DNA of 64,000 nt from NCBI RefSeq assembly GCF_003397585.1, contig NZ_QJUV01000001.1, positions 248,001 to 312,000 on the forward strand. The letters run 5' to 3'. The stretch is from Gardnerella piotii. GTDB taxonomy: Bacteria > Actinomycetota > Actinomycetes > Actinomycetales > Bifidobacteriaceae. Within the stretch, counting starts at the first letter, position 1, and each line of letters begins with the position of its first letter. The position numbers were made by a program, and so were the translations under genes. The notes below the pieces were generated by a model that did not search any database, was not told where the DNA came from, and worked only from the letters and a program-made list of their open reading frames with translations. Shown piece after piece: positions 1 through 8,904 of the stretch.

Positions 1-1452
1 GATTTTGGCAAGAATACGCATTTGAGTGGCAAAACTTTGAATCTTGAGTTTGTTTCCGCAAACCCAACTGGTCCAATCCATATTGGTGGAACTCGCTGGG
101 CTGCAGTTGGCGATTCTATGGCTCGACTCTTGGAAGCGAACGGCGCAAAAGTTGTGCGCGAATACTACTTCAACGATCACGGTGAGCAAATCAACCGTTT
201 TGCTAAGTCTTTAGTTGCTGCAGCTCATGGCGAAGAAACGCCTGCAGACGGCTACAAAGGCGCGTATATTAACGAAATCGCGGACGCTGTTATAAAAGAA
301 GCGCAAGCAGACGGCGTTGATATTCTTTCTTTGCCTAGAGTCGATCTTGGAAAAGATGAAGAAGGCTTGCCACTTGGCGAAGGTGATTCCGAGCAGCGAG
401 AAGAGTTCCGCAAGCGCGCAGTTCCAATGATGTTTGCGGAAATTCGCAAGTCAATGCGCGATTTTCGTGTTGGTTTTGACGTGTGGTTCCATGAAAACAG
501 CCTGTACGAGGACGGCGAAGTTGAGCGCGCTATTGCAGACTTGCGTGAGCGTGGAGATATTTTTGAAAAAGACGGCGCAACTTGGTTTGAATCCACCAAG
601 CATGGCGACGATAAGGATCGCGTAATTATTAAGTCCGACGGCAATTACGCCTACTTTGCTGCAGATATTGCGTATTATCGCAATAAACGTCACCGCGAAC
701 AGAATCCTGCAGACGTAGCAATCTACATGCTTGGCGCGGATCATCATGGCTACATTGGCAGAATGATGGCAATGTGCGCGGCTTTTGGAGATAAGCCAGG
801 CGAAAACATGCAGATTCTTATTGGTCAGATGGTAAACGTTATGAAGGACGGCAAGCCAGTGCGCATGAGCAAGCGCGCTGGAAACGTTATTACGATTGAC
901 GATTTAGTTGATGCAATTGGCGTTGATGCTTCTCGCTACTCGCTTGCGCGCACCGACTACAACACAAGCGTTGATATTGATTTGGATTTGCTTGCTTCTC
1001 ACAGCAACGATAATCCTGTGTACTACGTGCAATACGCTCACGCACGCAGCTGCAATGTGGCTCGTAACGCTGCAGATGCTGGAATTAGTGCAGATGGAGC
1101 CGATTTAAGCTTGCTTAATACCGAGGCAGATGGAGAAGTGTTGGCTGCTTTGGCGCAATGGCCTGCAGCTCTTGCACAAGCTGGCGATTTGCGCGCTCCG
1201 CACAGAGTTGCGCATTATCTTGAGGATTTGGCTGCAAGCTACCACAAGTGGTACAACCTTGAGCGCGTAGTGCCAATGGAGTTGAGCGACCCAGAAAATC
1301 GCTTGCCAGAAGCAGAGCGCGAGGCTATTCGCATTGCAAAGTGCCCAGAGCCAGCGCGCGCGGCAGCTCGACTTAAGCTTAACGCTGCTGTGCGCACGGT
1401 AATCGCCTCTGGCCTTGATTTGCTTGGAGTTTCTGCTCCAGAAAAGATGTAG
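1..1452 (+). CDS. argS: Arginyl-tRNA synthetase (5'-truncated by window edge)
   Basis: Charges tRNA-Arg with arginine in the cytoplasm (class I aminoacyl-tRNA synthetase). The frame is open from base 1, so the true start lies upstream and the N-terminal domain is missing; 483 residues are visible. The class I HIGH-type motif is in NPTGPIHIGGTRW, and the KMSKS-type loop is RMSKRAGN near base 865. The C-terminal end carries the anticodon-binding domain typical of ArgS, with the family ending DLLGVSAPEKM. A hairpin with a T-rich tail follows the stop. Identification is secure; only the N-terminus is unseen. Confidence 0.97.
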   Translation, partial: DFGKNTHLSGKTLNLEFVSANPTGPIHIGGTRWAAVGDSMARLLEANGAKVVREYYFNDHGEQINRFAKSLVAAAHGEETPADGYKGAYINEIADAVIKEAQADGVDILSLPRVDLGKDEEGLPLGEGDSEQREEFRKRAVPMMFAEIRKSMRDFRVGFDVWFHENSLYEDGEVERAIADLRERGDIFEKDGATWFESTKHGDDKDRVIIKSDGNYAYFAADIAYYRNKRHREQNPADVAIYMLGADHHGYIGRMMAMCAAFGDKPGENMQILIGQMVNVMKDGKPVRMSKRAGNVITIDDLVDAIGVDASRYSLARTDYNTSVDIDLDLLASHSNDNPVYYVQYAHARSCNVARNAADAGISADGADLSLLNTEADGEVLAALAQWPAALAQAGDLRAPHRVAHYLEDLAASYHKWYNLERVVPMELSDPENRLPEAEREAIRIAKCPEPARAAARLKLNAAVRTVIASGLDLLGVSAPEKM

Positions 1453-1484
1453 TTTTACTATTATTGCGCATTTACGCTTTATTT

Positions 1485-1520
1485 AGGACGTTAGTTTTTA
1501 TGCTAGCGTCCTTTTATTTT
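1485..1520 (+). terminator. Rho-independent terminator after argS
   Basis: A 10-bp stem (AGGACGTTAG at 1485-1494 pairing with CTAGCGTCCT at 1503-1512, one G-U pair) with an 8-nt loop is followed by TTTTATTTTT. Confidence 0.8.
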
Positions 1521-1673
1521 TAATTAGGAGACACGCGCGGATTATAACTTTTTCCGATTAAGTACATGCGATTTATTAATATACCCCCTAATATTATTTT
1601 TCGGTTTCAGTTTTGTTATTAAATGCGTTAAATAATATGCTTAAACAATTTTTCACCATATAGGAGGTGTAGC

Positions 1674-3188
1674 ATGAGCGTCACAACACAAAGTGTCAGC
1701 ACAGACAGTGCCCCGAAAAAAAGGAACTTGACAATTATTGAGTCCGCATACGTGGCGGTCATGTTGTTTGGCATGTTCTTTGGCGCTGGAAACCTTATTT
1801 TCCCAGTATTTCTTGGTGCTAACGCAGGAAACAATTCTGCTCCTGCAACAATCGGCTTTATTGTTACTGGCGTTGGTTTGCCATTGTTAGGCGTTACAGC
1901 TCTTGCAATGAGCCGCGCAAATGGCCTTTTTGAGCTTTCAAGCAAAGCTAGCAAAAAATACGGCATGTTCTTTACGTGCGTTCTTTATTTAACAATCGGC
2001 CCATTCTTTGCAATTCCGCGATGCGCAACAACTTCATACACTGTTGGATTGGAGCGAATTATTCCGCAAGACGGAAACGGACAACTGTACTTGTTCTTGT
2101 TCTCTGTAGTGTTCTTTGCGCTCGCGTTCTTCTTTGCTATGAAGCCAAGCGGCATACTTACATGGGTTGGCAAAGTTCTTACGCCAATCTTCCTTGTGTT
2201 CCTAGCGGTTTTGGTATTTACTGCACTATTTTCTCCTATAAGTGGTGCTTCTTCGGATGCTGCTCCTATAGGAAATTATGTTAATAAGTCATTCTTTACA
2301 GGATTCTTAGATGGCTACAACACAATGGATGCTTTAGCTAGCTTGGCATTTGGAATTGTGGTTGTTAGCACCATTCGTCAGTTTGGTGTAAAAGATCCTA
2401 AAGATGTGGCAGTAAATACTGCTCGCTCTGGATTCTTTAGCTGCTTGCTTATGGCGTTGATTTACGTTGCGATTGTTGTTGTTGGTGTGCGTAGCCGCGC
2501 GCTGTTCCCACCTGCGGAAAATGGTGGCGTGACTTTGGCGCAAGTTGCACGCTATCATCTTGGTAACGTTGGCTTATTTGTGCTTGCTGCAACTGTAACT
2601 CTTGCATGCTTAAAGACGGCAGTTGGCTTAATCGTAAGCTGTTCGGAAACTTTCTCTAAGCTATTCCCTAAGGGTCCTAGCTACAGAGTTTGGTCTGTAT
2701 TGATTACGCTTGTTTCGTTTGGCCTTGCAAACTTTGGTTTGAGCGCAATCATCGAATATGCGGTTCCAGTATTAATGTTCTTGTATCCGCTTTCAATCGT
2801 ATTGATTCTTTTGGCTTTGTGCGGTCGACTTTTTGGAAATTCCAAGGTCGTGTACGCTTGGACGCTTGGTTTTACTGGTGTTGCAGCTGTATTTGACTTT
2901 TTGAATAGTTTGCCAACAGCTTTGCGCAACGCATTGCATATGAATGATATGTTGATTGTTGCTCAAAACTGGCTGCCGTTCTCGGAATTCGGAATGGCTT
3001 GGGTTTGCCCAGCTGCTGTTGGATTTGTTGTTGGCTATGTTCGCATGGTTTTATGTGACAACAAAGGTATGGAAGAGGTTGCTCGTGCAGCTGCTGGCCC
3101 AGATCTTGAAGGCAGCGTTGCTAGTAGCGATGATTATTCTTCAAGCAGCTCTGAGTTTGACGAGCCTAATTTTGGCAATCAATCCTAG
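1674..3188 (+). CDS. brnQ: Branched-chain amino acid transport protein BrnQ/LivII family
   Basis: Cation-coupled importer of Leu/Ile/Val in the cytoplasmic membrane. The 504-residue product has about 12 hydrophobic segments. The family signature near the N-terminus is visible as MFFGAGNLIFPVFLG, followed by further BrnQ-like segments (GLPLLGVTALA, IPRCATTSYTVG). The C-terminal 45 residues are hydrophilic and Ser/Asp/Glu-rich, so the family core is followed by a short cytoplasmic tail. The start is fixed by a strong TAGGAGGTG ribosome-binding site about 5 nt upstream of ATG 1674. The gene stands alone between argS and a convergent tautomerase gene. Confidence 0.93.
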   Translation: MSVTTQSVSTDSAPKKRNLTIIESAYVAVMLFGMFFGAGNLIFPVFLGANAGNNSAPATIGFIVTGVGLPLLGVTALAMSRANGLFELSSKASKKYGMFFTCVLYLTIGPFFAIPRCATTSYTVGLERIIPQDGNGQLYLFLFSVVFFALAFFFAMKPSGILTWVGKVLTPIFLVFLAVLVFTALFSPISGASSDAAPIGNYVNKSFFTGFLDGYNTMDALASLAFGIVVVSTIRQFGVKDPKDVAVNTARSGFFSCLLMALIYVAIVVVGVRSRALFPPAENGGVTLAQVARYHLGNVGLFVLAATVTLACLKTAVGLIVSCSETFSKLFPKGPSYRVWSVLITLVSFGLANFGLSAIIEYAVPVLMFLYPLSIVLILLALCGRLFGNSKVVYAWTLGFTGVAAVFDFLNSLPTALRNALHMNDMLIVAQNWLPFSEFGMAWVCPAAVGFVVGYVRMVLCDNKGMEEVARAAAGPDLEGSVASSDDYSSSSSEFDEPNFGNQS

Positions 3189-3234
3189 TGACTATTGGTA
3201 TTGTGTAAAAGCGCATAACAGATAAGAAAAAAGT

Positions 3235-3261
3235 CAGTTGTCGACATTTTGTCGACAGCTG
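3235..3261. repeat. Paired TGTCGACA palindromes / hairpin downstream of brnQ
   Basis: Two copies of the 8-bp palindrome TGTCGACA (3239-3246 and 3250-3257) are separated by TTT, and together form an 11-bp stem (3235-3245 with 3251-3261). There is no T-run, so this is not a classic terminator. It could be an operator or a processing hairpin. Confidence 0.5.
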
Positions 3262-3372
3262 AAACTTGCATCGTCTGACGGGAAAAAATATGAGACAGAT
3301 GCCGCTGGTATGCAAGGAATTTTGCGCATTATTCAATCAATACCATCTCCCAAAGCTGAACAATTAAAAACC

Positions 3373-3410
3373 AAAGCCTACCGTGCTTGTTTGCGGTAGG
3401 CTTTTGTTTA
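3373..3410. terminator. Bidirectional terminator between brnQ and the tautomerase gene
   Basis: An 8-bp stem (GCCTACCG at 3376-3383, CGGTAGGC at 3394-3401) is flanked by TTTTG on the plus strand and by TTTGGTTTTT on the minus strand. It suits the two convergent genes on either side. Confidence 0.75.
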
Positions 3411-3456
3411 GGGTTTTGACGCGATTTTTTTGAGATTTTTGACTTGCAGCTTGCGA

Positions 3457-3804
3457 CTAGAAGTTGCCGCCGTTCCAGCCCCAGTCGGTAGTTGCAGTGT
3501 AACGAATGTAAGTGCGGTCTTGTGGCACTCCAAGCTCGCTCTCCAAAGCTGCCATAATCTGCTCTGTCAACTTTTCCCAAGCAGATCCTGGCACACTAGA
3601 ACCAAACACGTTCACTTCAACGTAAGCTGCAGGCTTAGTATTATCTCCTGCAAAATAAATTGGCATGTTGTCTTCAAATGGGCACATAAGCCAATGCTCG
3701 CTTTTGCCTGGAACCGCGCTAATCGCCTTGCCGTACGCTGCTTTTAAGGCATCGCGCTGAGCAGGTGTAGTGCTTACAGAAACGTGAGTGTGAATAACTG
3801 GCAT
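3457..3804 (-). CDS. MIF-like tautomerase (macrophage migration inhibitory factor family)
   Basis: Small 115-residue enzyme of the tautomerase superfamily, which forms trimers and uses the N-terminal proline exposed after Met removal as catalytic base. The sequence begins MPVIHTHVS, giving Pro1, and ends TDWGWNGGNF, close to the GWN-type C-terminus of eukaryotic MIF. The internal PIYFAGD resembles the MIF segment with the active-site Ile region. An AAGGAG site precedes ATG 3804. The physiological substrate is not predictable; phenylpyruvate or dopachrome tautomerase activity is the family precedent. A secreted or host-directed role would be speculative, as no signal peptide is present. Confidence 0.88.
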   Translation of the reverse strand: MPVIHTHVSVSTTPAQRDALKAAYGKAISAVPGKSEHWLMCPFEDNMPIYFAGDNTKPAAYVEVNVFGSSVPGSAWEKLTEQIMAALESELGVPQDRTYIRYTATTDWGWNGGNF

Positions 3805-3813
3805 AATCGCTCC

Positions 3814-3905
3814 TTTGCTAAATTTTATAAATTTGCTAAGTTTTATAAACTTGTGTTACGCAACTTGTGTTACGCAATAATAAACTTGCGCTACGCAATA
3901 ATTAT
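3814..3905. repeat. Tandem short repeats in divergent promoter region
   Basis: Two 17-18-nt units resembling TTTGCTAARTTTTATAAA (about 3815-3849) are followed by CTTGTGTTACGCAA at 3850-3863 and 3864-3877 and a variant CTTGCGCTACGCAA at 3885-3898. They lie between the divergent tautomerase and GtrA-like genes, so promoters for both probably overlap them. Confidence 0.7.
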
Positions 3906-3941
3906 AGTGAATTGTTAACCTCCGCGTGTTTAATTGAATGT

Positions 3942-4451
3942 ATGAAAAAACTTATTGAACAGGTTGTTAAGTTTGGAATCGTAGGCATCATTGCGCTGAT
4001 TATTGACGTAGTGTTGCTAAATCTGCTTCTTCTTGTGCATCTTAATAACGTTGTTGCTGGAACAATATCTTTTATAATCTCACTTATTTTTAACTACATT
4101 GCCAGCATGAAGTACGTGTTTAAGCATCGCGAAGACATGGCTCGTTGGATGGAATTGCTGATTTTTGTTATTTCTGCAGTTATTGGTTTGCTTATTAACG
4201 ATGCGATTATTTGGCTTAGCACGCTTGGAATGTCGCAAGCTCTGCGCGGTACTGCGATTTACATGCTTCGCACAAACATTGGCAAGCTTATTGCAACAGT
4301 TGTTGTAGCTGTGTGGAATTTTGTTATTAGAAAATGGCTTTTAGATGACACAAAGTCACAAAAACCTGATTATGATGCCGCTAAAGACAATACTTTTGCT
4401 CACAAGTTGGGCGAGTGGTCGTTAAGCAACACTCCAAAAGGCTGGAAATAG
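3942..4451 (+). CDS. GtrA-like family membrane protein
   Basis: The 169-residue product has four predicted membrane segments in the GtrA arrangement: KFGIVGIIALIIDVVLLNLLLL, a second with FNYIASMKYVFKHRE (the conserved N-Y/F...K-Y-x-F stretch of the family), a third starting WMELLIFVISAVIGLLIND, and a fourth ending VWNFVIRKWLL. GtrA proteins are thought to help move lipid-linked sugars across the membrane for cell-surface glycosylation. The frame is open further upstream, but ATG 3942 (MKKLIEQ) begins the family core. The upstream part is encoded by the repeat-rich intergenic DNA. The gene ends 35 nt before the next gene, so the two are probably co-transcribed. Confidence 0.85.
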   Translation: MKKLIEQVVKFGIVGIIALIIDVVLLNLLLLVHLNNVVAGTISFIISLIFNYIASMKYVFKHREDMARWMELLIFVISAVIGLLINDAIIWLSTLGMSQALRGTAIYMLRTNIGKLIATVVVAVWNFVIRKWLLDDTKSQKPDYDAAKDNTFAHKLGEWSLSNTPKGWK

Positions 4452-4486
4452 GTGTGGAAGTAGGTTTGGAAGTAGGTTTAGAAAAT

Positions 4487-5119
4487 ATGCCAGCTACGAC
4501 TATTCATTTTGTGCGCCACGGAGAAGTGGAAAATCCAAATCACGTGCTTTACGAGAGATTGCCAGGATTTCACTTATCTAATCGCGGATTAAAAATGGCT
4601 CAAGCTACAGCAAAATACATTGCGACTGTTCCACAAATGCGCGGAATTAGTGCTATTTATTCGTCTCCTTTGGAGCGCACGCAAGAAACGGCGCAACAAA
4701 TCGCAAACGCTTTGCAAATAGGCCCGATTATTTTAGACAATCGTCTAATCGAAGCGGAAAACAATTTTCGCGGAAAAAGAATCGGCTACGGCGAAGGCGC
4801 TTTGTGGAAAAACAACAATTGGAAGCTTGTATCTAACTTGTGGAAGCCGAGTTGGGGAGAATCCTACAAAAGCATCGCGGCTCGCGTTGGCGATTTTGCG
4901 CGCGAACAAGTGAAAAATCACCCAGGAGAACAAATCGTAGCTGTAACGCATGAATCGCCAATATGGTCTTATCGTCATTTACTAGAAACGGGTCACGCGG
5001 AGCACAATATGCTTTTGCGCAAGACGGCTTTGGCGTCGATTACGTCGATTACATACGATTGCACAAATATGAATGTGCTTTCCATCACATATGTGGATCC
5101 TGCGGCGCGTGTGCAGTAG
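4487..5119 (+). CDS. Histidine phosphatase family protein (phosphoglycerate mutase-like)
   Basis: The 210-residue product belongs to the histidine phosphatase superfamily. The catalytic phospho-histidine is in the N-terminal FVRHGEV motif, SPLERTQETA carries the second conserved arginine region, and VAVTHESP carries the second catalytic histidine. In actinobacteria such proteins act on various phosphate monoesters; the substrate cannot be named. ATG 4487 (MPATTIHFVRHG) is chosen because the catalytic strand begins at once. In-frame GTG 4454 would add VEVGLEVGLEN, encoded by a short tandem repeat. It follows the GtrA-like gene by 35 nt. Confidence 0.87.
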   Translation: MPATTIHFVRHGEVENPNHVLYERLPGFHLSNRGLKMAQATAKYIATVPQMRGISAIYSSPLERTQETAQQIANALQIGPIILDNRLIEAENNFRGKRIGYGEGALWKNNNWKLVSNLWKPSWGESYKSIAARVGDFAREQVKNHPGEQIVAVTHESPIWSYRHLLETGHAEHNMLLRKTALASITSITYDCTNMNVLSITYVDPAARVQ

Positions 5120-5210
5120 AACGTGTGGAATAATAAGCAGTAGACTTTAAATATGCATAAAAGATGCGTAGAAACCGTGTTTTTTACGGCTAATGCGAAG
5201 GAGCGTTATT

Positions 5211-6182
5211 ATGGGTGATTCTGTAGAAAAGTTGGATTCAAAGGCTTTAGATTTGCTTGAGTCTGCTGCAAAGAAGGCCGCGGATTTAACTAAATTGTGG
5301 CCTTTAAGCGAGGCTCGCCATTTAGATAATGACGCAAAATATGCGGAAAACCTAGAGGTTAGGGCGATTCGCGCTATTGCACGAATTATTACGGATTTAG
5401 ACGTTACTGTTCCAGATGCAGAGTTTGTGTATGAGGGTGCGGATGTGATTCCAGGGCGCCCACAAGAGATAGTTGACGCGCTTTTGGCAGCAGCAAACGC
5501 TTACGACGATATGGATTTATGCTACGACCCAGACTATAGCGAAGCGCAAGAAGAGCTAGAAAATAACACGAATGATGTTAGCGCTATTTTTAACAAGCTT
5601 GAATCCAATCTTTCTAACGATGTTAACGCAATCAACGGTGCTGCGGATTCTTTAAGCGTTGCAGGGAATTGGAGCGTTGAGAGCTTGCAAGATGCGTTTA
5701 GGTGCGCAAAACAAGAGTGTGAACAATCATATGAACAAGAGCGCGATTTTTACGGGATTAATCCTGTAGAATCGCAAAAAATTACGGCAATACTATCTAT
5801 TCTTAAAAGTCTTATTGAAAAAACCGGCAACATTTACGAAACTTTGCCTATATTCCTATATATTAACGAAGTGTGCGAGTGCGCTGGAGTTCCGCGAATG
5901 ATGTTTAAGGACGATCAGTGGCGTGCGCTTGTTGATTGCGCAAAAAGTGGCGATGATGGCGATGATGGCGAAAATAGCGAAAATAATATGAGCGCGCTGG
6001 TTGAATTTGCGGCTCCATTGCTTGAGCGTGAATGGTCAAAGCATAAGGAAGACGTTCTTTGGGACCCAGAAGAGGCTAAGAAGCTTGCAAAAGAAGAAGA
6101 CGATAGAAAGTCCAGAGAAGCGTTGGCAGCAAAGTTTGCGCATGTGGAAGGTAATAAGGAATCAACGCAAGCTCTTGACTAG
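5211..6182 (+). CDS. Hypothetical acidic cytoplasmic protein upstream of gltX
   Basis: A 323-residue protein that I do not recognise. It is rich in Asp, Glu, Asn and Ala, has no signal peptide or membrane segment, and appears largely helical. Visible points are an N-terminal helix (SKALDLLESAAKKAADLTKLWPL), a short DGDDGENSENN linker near residue 255, and a lysine/glutamate-rich C-terminus. ATG 5211 follows an AAGGAG site at 5198-5203 with 7-nt spacing; the ATG at 5193 overlaps that site and is rejected. The stop is 27 nt before gltX on the same strand, so it may be co-transcribed with a translation gene. Probably a lineage-restricted conserved hypothetical. Confidence 0.75.
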   Translation: MGDSVEKLDSKALDLLESAAKKAADLTKLWPLSEARHLDNDAKYAENLEVRAIRAIARIITDLDVTVPDAEFVYEGADVIPGRPQEIVDALLAAANAYDDMDLCYDPDYSEAQEELENNTNDVSAIFNKLESNLSNDVNAINGAADSLSVAGNWSVESLQDAFRCAKQECEQSYEQERDFYGINPVESQKITAILSILKSLIEKTGNIYETLPIFLYINEVCECAGVPRMMFKDDQWRALVDCAKSGDDGDDGENSENNMSALVEFAAPLLEREWSKHKEDVLWDPEEAKKLAKEEDDRKSREALAAKFAHVEGNKESTQALD

Positions 6183-6209
6183 ATAGGCACGTCCGTAACG
6201 CGCGGCACA

Positions 6210-7772
6210 ATGGAACCTATGACTGATACAGAGGAAACTCAAGAAGTTGCTAATAATGCAACAAAATCCACAAAGCCTGAACTTCCAAAGAATGTTCGCG
6301 TGCGTTTTTGCCCTTCGCCAACTGGTACGCCTCACGTAGGTATGGTTCGTACCGCTCTGTTTAACTGGGCGGAGGCTCGCCACACTCATGGCAAGTTGCT
6401 TTTCCGCATTGAAGATACAGATAATGAGCGCGATAGCGAGGAAAGTTACCAGCAGATTATTGAGGCTCTTCGTTGGCTCAATATTGATTGGGACGAAGGC
6501 ATTGATGTTGGCGGAGAAAATGGCCCGTACCGCCAGTCCCAGCGTATGGAAATTTATAAAGATGTAGCGAAAAAGCTTTTTGAAGCAGGATACGCTTATG
6601 AATCCTTCTCTACTCCAGAAGAGATTAAGGAGCGTAATATTGCTGCAGGTCGACCAGCTGAGTTTGGCTACGATGGCTACGATCGCAACCTTACGGAGGA
6701 GCAGAAGCAAGCTTTCCGCGATGAAGGCCGCAAGCCTGCGCTTCGCTTAAAGATGCCAAATGAAGACATTACTTTTAATGATTTGATTCGTGGCGAAATC
6801 ACTTTTAAGGCGGGTTCTGTTCCTGATTATGTGATTGTTCGACCAAATGGAGACCCACTTTACACGCTTACAAACCCTGTTGACGACGCGTTGATGGATG
6901 TAAATGTGGTTTTGCGCGGTGAAGATATTCTTAGCTCCACACCTCGCCAAATTGTGCTTTACCGTTATCTTATGGAAATGGGAATTGCTAAGGAAACTCC
7001 GCTTTACGGCCACATGCCTTATGTTATGGGCGAAGGCAAGAAGAAGCTTTCTAAGAGAGACCCTGAGTCCAACTTGTTCTTGCATAGAGATAACGGCTTT
7101 ATTCCAGAAGGCTTGCTGAACTACTTGGCTTTGCTTGGATGGTCGATTGCGCCTGATCGCGATGTGTTCACTATGGACGAGATGATTGAAAAGTTTGACG
7201 TTCGAGACGTTAAAGCAAACCCTGCACACTTTGACTTAGACAAAGCAATTTCCATTAATGCTGAGCATATTCGCATGCTAGATCCGCAAGACTTCTTGAA
7301 TCGTTCTGTGCCTTACTTGCATAAGGATGGCGTAGTTAGCGCGGATTCTTGGGATGCGTTAACTGACCGCGAGCGCGAGGTGCTTAGCGCTGCTGCTCCT
7401 CTTGTTCAGCCTCGTGTGCGCTTGCTTGGCGAAGTTGCTGGCATGGTCGGTAGCCTGTTAAGCGAAGATGGCTACATTGAGCCAGATGACGATGCTCGTA
7501 AACAGTTGAAGGAATCCGCTGGAGAGGTTCTTGATGCTGCGCTCGCTGCTTTGAATGGTGTTGATGCTTCTGATTGGCATACTGATTCCTTGCACGAGCT
7601 TTTGAACAAGAAGCTTGTTGAAGAAGCTGGATATAAGCCGCGATTGGCGTTTGGTCCTGTGCGTGTGGCTCTTTCTGGCCGCCGCGTTTCTCCGCCACTG
7701 TTTGAGTCCATGGAAATTGTGGGCAAAGACGTGACTTTGGCTCGTTTAGCTGGATTGCGTGAGCATTTGTAA
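6210..7772 (+). CDS. gltX: Glutamyl-tRNA synthetase
   Basis: Class I synthetase that charges tRNA-Glu. The HIGH-equivalent motif is in [21 protein letters not shown], and the KMSKS-equivalent is [10 protein letters not shown]. The zinc-ribbon cysteines of some bacterial GluRS proteins are absent, as in many actinobacteria. The 520-residue length fits a full enzyme with a C-terminal anticodon-binding domain ending in [20 protein letters not shown]. No clear ribosome-binding site is seen. ATG 6210 and ATG 6219 (MTDTEETQ) are both possible, and the residues before [10 protein letters not shown] are non-conserved. A strong terminator follows, then tRNA-Glu itself, the substrate of this enzyme. 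Confidence 0.96.
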   Translation: MEPMTDTEETQEVANNATKSTKPELPKNVRVRFCPSPTGTPHVGMVRTALFNWAEARHTHGKLLFRIEDTDNERDSEESYQQIIEALRWLNIDWDEGIDVGGENGPYRQSQRMEIYKDVAKKLFEAGYAYESFSTPEEIKERNIAAGRPAEFGYDGYDRNLTEEQKQAFRDEGRKPALRLKMPNEDITFNDLIRGEITFKAGSVPDYVIVRPNGDPLYTLTNPVDDALMDVNVVLRGEDILSSTPRQIVLYRYLMEMGIAKETPLYGHMPYVMGEGKKKLSKRDPESNLFLHRDNGFIPEGLLNYLALLGWSIAPDRDVFTMDEMIEKFDVRDVKANPAHFDLDKAISINAEHIRMLDPQDFLNRSVPYLHKDGVVSADSWDALTDREREVLSAAAPLVQPRVRLLGEVAGMVGSLLSEDGYIEPDDDARKQLKESAGEVLDAALAALNGVDASDWHTDSLHELLNKKLVEEAGYKPRLAFGPVRVALSGRRVSPPLFESMEIVGKDVTLARLAGLREHL

Positions 7773-7798
7773 AAATGATTAAGCTTTAACGCGATTTG

Positions 7799-7840
7799 CC
7801 CCCATGCTTGTTGATTTTTGACTTGCATGGGGGTATTTTG
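7799..7840 (+). terminator. Rho-independent terminator after gltX
   Basis: A 9-bp stem (CCCCCATGC at 7799-7807 with GCATGGGGG at 7825-7833) is followed by TATTTTG. Confidence 0.85.
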
Positions 7841-7885
7841 TAGCTGATTTGTTGTTGATTTGGTTGTTGTGCGACACGCCGCTAG

Positions 7886-7914
7886 TTGCATATACTTGCG
7901 TTATGTTGTAAAGT
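7886..7914 (+). promoter_or_regulatory. Probable promoter of tRNA-Glu/tRNA-Gln
   Basis: TTGCAT (7886-7891), 17-nt spacer, TAAAGT (7909-7914), lying about 40 nt before the tRNA-Glu 5' end. Confidence 0.55.
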
Positions 7915-7953
7915 CGACATTTGTTGCGTCTAGAGGCGTAGCAAATAAATTAA

Positions 7954-8026
7954 GCCCCCGTCGTCTAGCGGCCTAGGACTACGCCCTCTCACGGCGCCAA
8001 CACCGGTTCAAATCCGGTCGGGGGTA
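7954..8026 (+). tRNA. tRNA-Glu (anticodon CTC)
   Basis: 73-nt cloverleaf: acceptor GCCCCCG pairs with CGGGGGT (one G-U), the anticodon loop CTCTCAC gives CTC, and the T-arm is ACCGG-TTCAAAT-CCGGT. The CCA end is not encoded. Confidence 0.95.
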
Positions 8027-8066
8027 CAAAGACTGAACGGTTCCAAGAGCCGCGAAGCCTGCCAAT

Positions 8067-8138
8067 TGGGGTATGGTGTAATTGGCAACACAGGTGATTC
8101 TGGTTCATCCATTCTTGGTTCGAGTCCAGGTACCCCAG
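8067..8138 (+). tRNA. tRNA-Gln (anticodon CTG)
   Basis: 72-nt cloverleaf: acceptor TGGGGTA pairs with TACCCCA, anticodon loop TTCTGGT gives CTG, discriminator G. It lies 40 nt after tRNA-Glu and is probably in the same transcript. Confidence 0.95.
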
Positions 8139-8143
8139 CGAAT

Positions 8144-8172
8144 AGCTCTCGTAATCGCGGGGGCTTTTTTTG
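8144..8172 (+). terminator. Terminator of the tRNA-Glu/Gln unit
   Basis: The stem AGCTCTCG / CGGGGGCT (two G-U pairs) is followed by seven T residues. Confidence 0.75.
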
Positions 8173-8545
8173 TTCGTGACGACCTGCCTTTTCGCTTAGA
8201 GCGTAGCGCGAAAAGGTAATTCGGAGCGCTGAGCTTGCTCAAGGTTGAAAGCGCGGTGTGCTTTCAACGCAAGCGAAGACGTGAGCCGCTGTAACGTGCG
8301 AGCGATACACCTCGATTCGCTGAGCCGCTCAAACGTAAAGTCCAGTGGACTTTACGTGCGGCGAAGACGTTTGCGCGCTGTAACGCGCGAACGACACGAC
8401 CTGCCTTTGTGCTTGTATTATGCGGTGTTTGATGAGTTGTTAAAGAATCCTGAGTTAGAGTTTTAGGGTTTTATAATGTTCTAGTGTTTTGCCCCAAATG
8501 TGCGTTCCGACCTGCCTTTTCGCTTAGACCGCGCGAACGATGTGA
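8173..8545. repeat. Palindrome-rich non-coding spacer
   Basis: About 370 bp of stacked inverted repeats. They include CCTTTTCGC (8187-8195) with GCGAAAAGG (8208-8216), a TTGAAAGC/GCTTTCAA hairpin near 8246-8267, and an ACGTAAAGTCCA/TGGACTTTACGT palindrome near 8333-8358. The 21-nt unit beginning CGACCTGCCTTTTCGC occurs at 8180-8200 and 8508-8528 and recurs near 26796. The AAAGTCCA/TGGACTTT core also recurs in the 134-bp elements at 25366 and 45943. No supported gene lies here; the 73-codon open frame at 8245-8466 is made of these repeats. Confidence 0.7.
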
Positions 8546-8550
8546 CTGGT

Positions 8551-8583
8551 TTTGTACCAAATTTGTCCTAAATCACGTACAAA
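8551..8583. repeat. 33-nt palindromic element, copy 1
   Basis: Begins TTTGTACC and ends GTACAAA, with ATTT and AAAT at symmetric internal positions. It has exactly the same 33-nt length as four other copies in this window, and lies upstream of the metallophosphoesterase gene. Confidence 0.8.
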
Positions 8584-8869
8584 GTGCGTCAATTGGTTTC
8601 TTTTTGCCGCTAACCCGAATCCCACTCAAAGCTTACACAAAACAAAACCCCGAGTGATTGGCTCGGGGGTTTGAAAGAAGAGAAGAAGAGAGGTTCAGTT
8701 ATTAGTTCTAAATCACTGATTATTGTGATTTATTTCGTCTATGCTTTATATGTAACCACTCTTTTCTTAATGCGAATAGGTTATTAGCTTAAAGTTATCT
8801 TAAAATATTGTAAAAAAACGCTATTTTTGCGGTGTTTTGCGGCCTTCTGCCGTGTTTTTCCGTGTTTTG

Positions 8870-8904
8870 TTGATACGCCAGATGCTGTGCCGTATGCTTG
8901 AACT
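8870..8904 (+). promoter_or_regulatory. Promoter for a probable leaderless transcript of the metallophosphoesterase gene
   Basis: TTGATA (8870-8875), exactly 17 nt, then TATGCT (8893-8898). Transcription would start at or next to ATG 8905. No ribosome-binding site precedes that ATG, which fits leaderless translation, common in actinobacteria. Confidence 0.65.

Noticed and set aside
8245..8466. 73-codon frame in the palindromic spacer
   Set aside because: Its codons are made of inverted repeats seen elsewhere; no ribosome-binding site or protein-like composition.
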